Assembly (NCBI GenBank): GCA_964558275.1
Contig: CAZLDH010000109.1
Coordinates: forward strand, 1 to 10,048
DNA from: FW021-bin31 sp964558275
GTDB taxonomy: Bacteria > Bacteroidota > Bacteroidia > Chitinophagales > Chitinophagaceae
DNA: 10,048 nucleotides
Direction of reading: 5' to 3'
Each line of letters opens with the position of its first letter. Positions within the stretch are counted from its first letter, which is position 1. The notes beneath the pieces are model-generated. The model was given only the letters and a program-made list of their open reading frames with translations, did no database searches and was not told where the DNA came from. Both the position numbers and the translations under genes were made by a program. Shown here one piece after another: positions 5,951 to 10,048 of this stretch.

Positions 5951-6852
5951 GTAAGTATTATTTGAATTATTTGGATGAATTAGAGGCGGAAGCCATCTAT
6001 ATTCTTCGAGAGGTCTATGCACAATTTGATAACCCCGTGATTTTGTTTTCCGGAGGAAAGGATTCTGCGTTGGTCACTTATCTGGCTAAGAAAGCATTTT
6101 ATCCGAATAAGATTCCTTTTCCGTTATTGCATGTGGATACCGGACAAAACTTTCCGGAGACACTTCAGTTTCGTGACCAGTTAGTTAAAGATTGGGATCT
6201 TAAACTATTAGTTGGCTCTGTACAAAAATCTATTGACGAGGGACGTGTGGCAGAAGAAAAAGGAAAGAATGCAACACGTAATGCGTTGCAAATAACTACT
6301 TTGCTTGATGCCATCGAAGAATATCATGTAGATTGTGCTATCGGTGGGGGACGTCGAGATGAAGAGAAAGCCCGTGCAAAAGAACGCTTTTTCTCTCATC
6401 GTGATGACTTCGGTCAATGGGATCCTAAAAATCAACGTCCTGAGTTGTGGAATCTTTTGAATGGTAAATATTTCGAGGGAGAACATTTCCGGGCTTTCCC
6501 TATTAGTAACTTTACTGAAATGGATGTATGGAATTACATTACCCGCGAACAAATTCCGCTCCCTTCTTTATACTTTGCACATGAAAGAGAGGTCGTTTGG
6601 CGTAATGGAACCTGGTTACCTAATTCTGAATATCTACAACTGGAAGAAGGAGAAGAAATTGTGACCAAGAAAGTGCGTTTCCGTACTTTAGGGGATATCA
6701 ATATTACCGGAGGGATTGAGAGCGATGCAGATACGCTGGAGAAGATAACGGAAGAAGTGGCTACCATGAGACAAACAGAACGTGGTAATCGCTCCGACGA
6801 TAAACGTAGTGAAACAGCGATGGAAGACAGGAAGAAACAAGGGTATTTTTAG
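5947..6852 (+). CDS. cysD: Sulfate adenylyltransferase subunit 2 (ATP-sulfurylase small subunit)
   Basis: PP-loop (adenine nucleotide alpha-hydrolase) subunit that, with the GTPase CysN, makes APS and pyrophosphate from sulfate and ATP. The 301 residues are of normal length. Motifs: SGGKDS at 35-40, FPLLHVDTGQNFPET, GGGRRDEEKARAKERFFS and GQWDPKNQRPELWN, and a TEMDVWNYI segment, all typical of CysD and distinguishing it from CysH. The ATG overlaps the cysC stop in ATGA. cysN normally follows at once, but here it starts 581 nt later, after repeats and a dead gene, so stoichiometric co-expression with CysN may be affected. Confidence 0.97.
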   Translation: MSKYYLNYLDELEAEAIYILREVYAQFDNPVILFSGGKDSALVTYLAKKAFYPNKIPFPLLHVDTGQNFPETLQFRDQLVKDWDLKLLVGSVQKSIDEGRVAEEKGKNATRNALQITTLLDAIEEYHVDCAIGGGRRDEEKARAKERFFSHRDDFGQWDPKNQRPELWNLLNGKYFEGEHFRAFPISNFTEMDVWNYITREQIPLPSLYFAHEREVVWRNGTWLPNSEYLQLEEGEEIVTKKVRFRTLGDINITGGIESDADTLEKITEEVATMRQTERGNRSDDKRSETAMEDRKKQGYF

Positions 6853-6857
6853 GAGGC

Positions 6858-6885
6858 TATTAGCTGTTAGCCATTAGCCATTAGC
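6858..6885 (+). repeat. Heptanucleotide array, unit CATTAGC
   Basis: Four 7-nt units TATTAGC, TGTTAGC, CATTAGC, CATTAGC begin six bases after the cysD stop. The unit shares the TAGC end of the CAATAGC array downstream, so it is a diverged member of the same heptamer family. It is followed by REP-like copy C. Confidence 0.75.
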
Positions 6886-6892
6886 AAGTTGT

Positions 6893-6912
6893 CTCTTCGA
6901 CTATGTTCAGGG
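6893..6912 (+). repeat. REP-like 20-mer, copy C
   Basis: CTCTTCGACTATGTTCAGGG, two mismatches from copy B, in the same orientation, between cysD and the broken four-helix-bundle gene. It is followed by a heptanucleotide array, as at copies A and B. Confidence 0.72.
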
Positions 6913-6940
6913 CATAGCAAAAAAACAAAAAGTGGATAAC

Positions 6941-6975
6941 AAAAAGCCAATAGCGAATAGCCAAAAGCGAAAAGC
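6941..6975 (+). repeat. Heptanucleotide array, mixed nAAWAGC units
   Basis: Five units in a row: AAAAAGC, CAATAGC, GAATAGC, CAAAAGC, GAAAAGC. They bridge the AGAAAGC array before cysQ and the CAATAGC array before cysN, showing that these arrays are variants of one repeat family. The array ends 9 nt before the ATG of the broken four-helix-bundle gene. Confidence 0.75.
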
Positions 6976-6984
6976 AAATACAAC

Positions 6985-7343
6985 ATGAGGAACTTTAGGA
7001 ATTATGAAGTCTGGGAACTTGCAATTGGGTTTGCAAAACAGATTTATACATTGACTAATACCTTTCCTAAAAAGGAAGTCTATGGTATGAGTAGTCAAAT
7101 ACAACTGCGGGAGTTTCTATATCCTCAAACATAGCTGAAGGATGTTCTCGGAAATCAGAGAAGGAATTTGCTCATTTTCTTGAAATTGCTATGGGCTCAG
7201 CTTTTGAAGTGGAAAGTCAACTTTATCTTTGCTTAGAACTAGAGTACGTTACAAAAGAAACTTTTGAAATACTCATTGCTGATTTGAATATTATACAAAG
7301 AAAATTAAATGCCTTATATGTAAAAGTTAGGAATGGTGGTTAG
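6985..7343 (+). pseudogene. Four-helix bundle protein (S23 / 23S rRNA IVS-like family), frameshifted
   Basis: The first frame reads MRNFRNYEVWELAIGFAKQ, then TFPKKEVYGMSSQIQ, a standard beginning for this family (FR.Y.VW..A....IY..T..FP..E.YG..SQI), but stops at TAG 7132. From 7107 another frame continues with AGVSISSNIAEGCSRKS, then EFAHFLEIAMGSAFEVESQL and a C-terminal helix to TAG 7341. Joining them needs one base restored near 7105-7106, so that CT becomes an Arg codon (for example CGT), which rebuilds the family's QIxRAAVSI. The repaired protein would have about 119 residues, the normal size. Members form four-helix bundles; some sit in 23S rRNA intervening sequences and relatives (Avd) serve diversity-generating retroelements, while the free-standing ones have no firm function. 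It splits cysD from cysN and is bracketed by heptamer arrays. Confidence 0.85.
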
Positions 7344-7394
7344 CCAATAGCCAATAGCCAATAGCCAATAGCCAATAGCCAATAGCGAATAGCC
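7341..7394 (+). repeat. Heptanucleotide array, unit TAGCCAA
   Basis: Six perfect TAGCCAA units, one TAGCGAA and a partial TAGCC. The first TAG is also the stop codon of the broken four-helix-bundle gene. The period of 7 with a TAG in each unit closes all three forward frames within 21 nt, while the reverse strand has no stop. It ends 39 nt before the cysN start. Confidence 0.92.
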
Positions 7395-7433
7395 TAAAAC
7401 CAACTCATTTAAAATTTACGATAATTACACGAC

Positions 7434-8690
7434 ATGGAAATAACAACAAACCAACTATTAAGATTTACGACGGCAGGAAGTGTAGATGACGGAAAAAGTA
7501 CCCTCATCGGCCGTTTGCTGTATGATTCTAAATCTATTTTTGAGGATCAGTTAGCCTCGATAGAGAAAACTAGTAAGAAGAAAGGACATGATCAAGTCGA
7601 TTTGGCAATGTTTACCGATGGCTTGCGTGATGAACGTGAGCAGGGGATCACAATTGATGTAGCGTATCGCTATTTTAATACGCCTAAGCGGAAGTTTATC
7701 ATTGCAGATACACCCGGACATATAGAATATACCCGGAATATGGTCACTGGTGCTTCTACGGCCAATGCTGCTGTGATATTGATTGATGCCAGAAATGGGG
7801 TGATAGAACAGACAAAGCGGCATGCTTTTATTGCTTCTTTGTTGAATATCCCTCACTTGATGATTTGTATCAATAAGATGGATTTGGTGGATTATTCTGA
7901 AGAGGTGTATAATGATATCTTGAAGCAGTTTGAAAAGATTTCCTCTAAGTTATTGATTAAAGATATTCGCTTTATCCCGATTTCTGCGTTATTGGGGGAT
8001 AACGTAGTTAATCGTTCTGAAAATATGCCTTGGTTCCAGGGTGCTCCTTTGTTACATGAGCTGGAAACCGTACATATCAGTAGTGATATCAATAAAAAGG
8101 ATGCTCGTTTTGCGGTACAGACGGTGCTACGTCCACAACGCAAAGGATTTGAGGATTATCGCGGATATGCAGGTCGTATTGCCAGTGGTATTTATCGAGT
8201 AGGAGATGAAGTGACCATCTTACCTTCAGGTTTTACGTCTAAGATTAAATCGATGAATGCCGGTGAAAAAGAAGTTGAAGAAGCTTACGCTCCAATGTCG
8301 GTTTCTATCACCTTGGAAGATGACTATGATATCAGCAGAGGGGATATGATTGTCAAAAATAATAATCAACCGGAAGCAAAACAGGAGTTCGATGTAATGC
8401 TATGCTGGCTTAATCCAAAACCGGCCAAAGCACGCAATAAATACACTTTAATGCAGACTTCTAATGAGAAAACAGCTATAATTAAGGATGTAATCTATAA
8501 AATAGATGTCAATACTTATGATAGGGATGAAGAGGATAAAGATTTAAAAATGAATGATATCGCTCGCGTAAAAGTGCGTACAAACCGTCCGCTTATGCTT
8601 GATCCTTATAATGATAATCGTAATACCGGAAGCGTAATCCTTATCGATGATGCAACAAAGGAAACTGTAGCCGCGGGAATGGTGGTTTAA
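7434..8690 (+). CDS. cysN: Sulfate adenylyltransferase subunit 1 (GTPase)
   Basis: Translation-factor-like GTPase subunit of ATP sulfurylase; GTP hydrolysis drives the unfavourable synthesis of APS by CysD. The 418 residues are a stand-alone CysN without the fused CysC kinase seen in NodQ-type proteins, consistent with the separate cysC upstream. Motifs: G1 GSVDDGKS (15-22), switch I EREQGITIDVAYRYF, G3 DTPGH (92-96), G4 NKMD (147-150), G5 SALLGDNV, then two beta-barrel domains ending in a normal NTGSVILIDD-type C-terminus. ATG 7434 is the first start after the TAGCCAA array, in an A-rich leader with no SD site. The spacer before it shows no clear promoter, so it probably depends on read-through from cysD. 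No intact gene follows for 1.1 kb. Confidence 0.96.
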   Translation: MEITTNQLLRFTTAGSVDDGKSTLIGRLLYDSKSIFEDQLASIEKTSKKKGHDQVDLAMFTDGLRDEREQGITIDVAYRYFNTPKRKFIIADTPGHIEYTRNMVTGASTANAAVILIDARNGVIEQTKRHAFIASLLNIPHLMICINKMDLVDYSEEVYNDILKQFEKISSKLLIKDIRFIPISALLGDNVVNRSENMPWFQGAPLLHELETVHISSDINKKDARFAVQTVLRPQRKGFEDYRGYAGRIASGIYRVGDEVTILPSGFTSKIKSMNAGEKEVEEAYAPMSVSITLEDDYDISRGDMIVKNNNQPEAKQEFDVMLCWLNPKPAKARNKYTLMQTSNEKTAIIKDVIYKIDVNTYDRDEEDKDLKMNDIARVKVRTNRPLMLDPYNDNRNTGSVILIDDATKETVAAGMVV

Positions 8691-8766
8691 GAGGTCGTAA
8701 GCGGTAAGCAGTGTAGGCAGTAGGTAGCTATTAGAAGTCTAAAGTTCAAAGCCTAAAACCCATGAA

Positions 8767-8801
8767 CACTGAGCGTAGCCGAAGTGTGAGCGTAGTCGAA
8801 G
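8767..8801 (-). repeat. REP-like element, two tandem copies in reverse orientation (D1, D2)
   Basis: Read on the minus strand, 8787-8801 is CTTCGACTACGCTCA, identical to the core of copy A. 8767-8786 is CACTTCGGCTACGCTCAGTG, one mismatch from it in the core and with CAC/GTG in place of the CCCT/AGGG ends. These are the only copies in reverse orientation and the only doublet in the window. Confidence 0.78.
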
Positions 8802-8921
8802 CAACCCATGGTGCTTCACTTAATGCTGATGGATTCGCCATATAACTACAGCGTTGTGCAGAGAGATGACACAATTATAAAGGAAGACGAAAGCCCAACA
8901 TTGAACATTGAATAACTTCTG

Positions 8922-8945
8922 ATTTTTATTTTTATTTTTATTTTT
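8922..8945 (+). repeat. Hexanucleotide tandem repeat ATTTTT x4
   Basis: Four ATTTTT units in a row, followed by AATTT. Simple-sequence tract in non-coding DNA with no visible function. Confidence 0.85.
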
Positions 8946-8963
8946 AATTTGAAGTTGAATTGA

Positions 8964-9095
8964 ACATTAAACTTGGAAACCGAAAAAATAATCTCTCCGG
9001 GATTAAATGAAGAAATATTTATTCAAGAAGAATTTAATGTTGCAAAAACTAGTGCTTTTTATAGCCATGTGAACCTTAAGTTAATTGAAATATAA
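8964..9095 (+). other. Unidentified short reading frame or gene remnant ending in a hairpin
   Basis: Between a TGA at 8961 and a TAA at 9093 an open stretch of about 43 codons has protein-like composition, including EKIISPGLNEEIF, EEFNVAKTSAFYSHVN and LKLIEI. It has no ATG; TTG 8973 is the only plausible start. The sense looks too good for random AT-rich DNA, and the stop lies within the left arm of a terminator-like hairpin, as at the end of a real gene. It may be the 3' end of a decayed gene. I do not recognise the family. Confidence 0.35.
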
Positions 9096-9124
9096 AACTG
9101 GTATTCAATAACAGTTTTATATTT
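9088..9124 (+). terminator. AT-rich perfect hairpin, probable bidirectional terminator
   Basis: AAATATAAAACTG (9088-9100) pairs perfectly with CAGTTTTATATTT (9112-9124), 13 bp with an 11-nt loop, then TTATCTT. A-rich on the left and T-rich on the right, it would work as an intrinsic terminator on either strand. It directly follows the stop codon of the reading-frame remnant at 8964-9095 and lies about 400 nt after cysN. Confidence 0.6.
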
Positions 9125-9172
9125 TATCTTGGGGAATCAGTGAACAATTTTTAATTGAACGAAACATCAATT

Positions 9173-9193
9173 ATTTAACAATAAAACCATTCA
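9173..9193 (+). repeat. 21-nt copy of the cysQ leader repeat
   Basis: Identical over 21 nt to 2461-2481 in the leader of cysQ (begins ATTTAACAATAAAACC). Two exact copies nearly 7 kb apart show that the 16-mer leader sequence is a dispersed element rather than unique to cysQ. Confidence 0.8.
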
Positions 9194-9252
9194 CCTTTTA
9201 ACCACAGAGAGAACGAGATCATTCGACGAGATGTAAACCCAATTTTAAATTC

Positions 9253-9577
9253 TGAACATTACCGATTAAGGCAACCAAGCAGGTATTGGATAAAGTTGAT
9301 CTTGAAAACAGAAAATTAACAAAAATAACCTCTAGGGAGCGTAAGGAAAAACGGCTTTGGAATGCAATGGCTTTGAGATAAGCTGTAATTAATGCACTGA
9401 TACACAACGATTATACATATGAATTAGCCTCCAAGTTTGAATTTTTTAAGGATTGGTTTGAGATTACTTCTTATGGTGGCTTGTCAGGTGACATCACCCG
9501 GAATGAGTTTTTTTTAAGGCATTTCCTTTCCCAGAAGTAAAGAATTAATGCGTATCTTTAGAGACTTGGAGCTGGTG
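9253..9577 (+). pseudogene. ATP-binding protein remnant (HATPase_c_4 / AlbA_2-associated family)
   Basis: Fragments in order match the ATPase part of the putative DNA-binding/ATP-binding proteins common in Bacteroidota: KQVLDKVDLENRKLTKIT, RLWNAMALR, then after TAA 9379 AVINALIHNDYT, KFEFFKDWFEITSYGGL and ITRNEFF, and in a second frame SFPRSKELMRIFRDLELV. In the family R-E-A-V-I-N-A-L-I-H-N-D-Y is continuous, so TAA 9379 replaces the Glu codon. A run of eight Ts (9508-9515) marks a one-base shift, and in the restored frame a second TAA (9515) again sits where Glu is usual. An earlier TGA at 9250 and absence of the N-terminal AlbA_2 domain show 5' loss. Clearly non-functional, with multiple lesions. 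Confidence 0.75.
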
Positions 9578-9729
9578 GTTATTATATGCGTAAAAATGAG
9601 GACTAATCTAATTCTCAAACCTTGACTATTCAATCTTGATGATTAACCATGAAGACCACAAAGTAGGTGCAAAATTAGGCAGGGAGAGGACGAGGTTATT
9701 AGGCGGAAGGAATATTAAAAATGTACTAT

Positions 9730-9796
9730 AGGAAAATGTTTTTGGGGAACGGTCTCAAATCTAATTTTACAGGTCGAGAAGAGCAAGACGATTAAG
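9730..9796 (+). pseudogene. Possible C-terminal tail of the same ATP-binding protein remnant
   Basis: One frame gives N-V-L-stop-E-N-V-F-G-E-R-S-Q-I-stop; a shifted frame continues ILQVEKSKTIKQ before a stop. Joined, this resembles the EN-V-T-E-N-V linker and winged-helix start that end many proteins of this family. It lies downstream of the ATPase remnant in the right order. The match is short and recalled rather than aligned, so this is tentative; it could be chance. Confidence 0.3.
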
Positions 9797-9812
9797 CAAT
9801 AAAAATGAAAAT

Positions 9813-10048
9813 ATGAAAACCGTTTTAATCACCGGAGGCGCGGGGTTTATAGGGTCTCATGTTGTACGAGAGTTTGTTTATAATTATCCGGGAACGCAAA
9901 TTGTAAACCTCGATGCCTTGACTTATGCCGGGAATTTAGAAAACCTTAAAGATGTTGATCAACAGCCTAATTATCGCTTTGAAAAAGTAGATCTCACTGA
10001 CTACAATGAAGTATTAATGGTTTTTCAAAACTACCAACCGGAAGGCGT
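9813..10048 (+). CDS. rmlB: dTDP-glucose 4,6-dehydratase, 3'-truncated by window edge
   Basis: Short-chain dehydrogenase-type sugar nucleotide enzyme that turns dTDP-glucose into dTDP-4-keto-6-deoxyglucose, the branch point to dTDP-rhamnose and other deoxysugars. The first 78 codons are present: MKTVLITGGAGFIGSHVVRE with the NAD-binding GGAGFIG at 8-14, then NLDALTYAGNLENL, a strong RmlB signature, and YRFEKVDLTDYNEV; the active site lies beyond the window. ATG 9813 is chosen because the NAD-binding strand starts at once; the ATG at 9805 runs into TGA after three codons (MKI), and that TGA overlaps the real start. The leader is A-rich with no SD site. It lies in the same direction as the wzc-like gene, consistent with a polysaccharide locus continuing to the right. 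Confidence 0.93.
   Translation, partial: MKTVLITGGAGFIGSHVVREFVYNYPGTQIVNLDALTYAGNLENLKDVDQQPNYRFEKVDLTDYNEVLMVFQNYQPEG

Larger units (their letters stand above)
8691..8963. other. Non-coding spacer after cysN, repeat debris
   Basis: No credible gene. It opens with two heptamer-like units CGTAAGC and GGTAAGC (8696-8709) and degenerate GTAGG/AGTAGG steps, then holds the inverted REP-like pair (8767-8801), a stretch without recognisable features, and four ATTTTT units (8922-8945). Short ACATTGAACATTGAA-like direct repeats at about 8899-8912 are of the kind common in Bacteroidota spacers. Confidence 0.5.

Noticed and set aside
6208..6552. Antisense 114-codon frame within cysD
   Set aside because: Lies entirely opposite conserved CysD motifs; no independent support.
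6985..7343. 23S rRNA intervening sequence (usual home of S23 genes)
   Set aside because: Neighbouring sequence is cysD, repeats and cysN; no rRNA-like sequence is present.
9219..9407. Antisense 62-codon frame opposite the ATPase remnant
   Set aside because: The recognisable homology is on the + strand; this is the complement of the decayed gene.
8691..9812. Insertion sequence in the long spacer
   Set aside because: No transposase fragment or terminal inverted repeats with target duplication could be identified.

Overview
The window looks like a Bacteroidota chromosome segment (low-to-middling GC, proteins of Bacteroidota type, start codons preceded by A-rich leaders rather than Shine-Dalgarno sites, and a TAnnTTTG-type promoter element). 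I cannot fix the genus. A run of 100 Ns (3406-3505) marks it as a draft assembly, so single-base lesions could be sequencing errors.

Layout. (1) 2-1609: 3' part of a Wzc-type polysaccharide co-polymerase fused to a BY-kinase domain with a Gly/Tyr-rich tail. (2) 1610-1786: short spacer able to fold into hairpins. (3) 1787-2254: NusG-paralogue antiterminator of the UpxY/RfaH/LoaP kind, whose natural N-terminus (from ATG 1760) is cut by an amber codon at 1769. (4) 2511-8690: a PAPS-supply operon in the order cysQ, SLC13/RCK_C permease, cysC, cysD, cysN. The permease, cysC and cysD are tightly packed (4 nt gap, then an ATGA overlap). cysD and cysN are pushed 581 nt apart by repeats and a frameshifted four-helix-bundle (S23-family) gene. 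(5) 8691-9812: 1.1 kb without an intact gene, holding repeats, an AT-rich hairpin and remnants of an ATP-binding protein (HATPase_c_4 type) with several lesions. (6) 9813-end: 5' part of rmlB (dTDP-glucose 4,6-dehydratase).

How the genes fit. CysD/CysN make APS from sulfate, CysC phosphorylates it to PAPS, CysQ removes the PAP by-product, and the permease plausibly imports sulfate. No APS/PAPS reductase or sulfite reductase is visible. With an exopolysaccharide kinase and an antiterminator on one side and a deoxysugar nucleotide gene on the other, the module may feed sulfation of a surface polysaccharide; no sulfotransferase lies in the window, so this is inference.

The most unusual structure is in the spacers. 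Every long junction of the sulfate operon carries a REP-like 20-mer (core CTTCGACTAYGYTCA) together with tandem heptanucleotide arrays, while the tight junctions carry none. The operon also contains an 88-nt G-free leader directly before cysQ. Three genes in 10 kb show nonsense or frameshift lesions.
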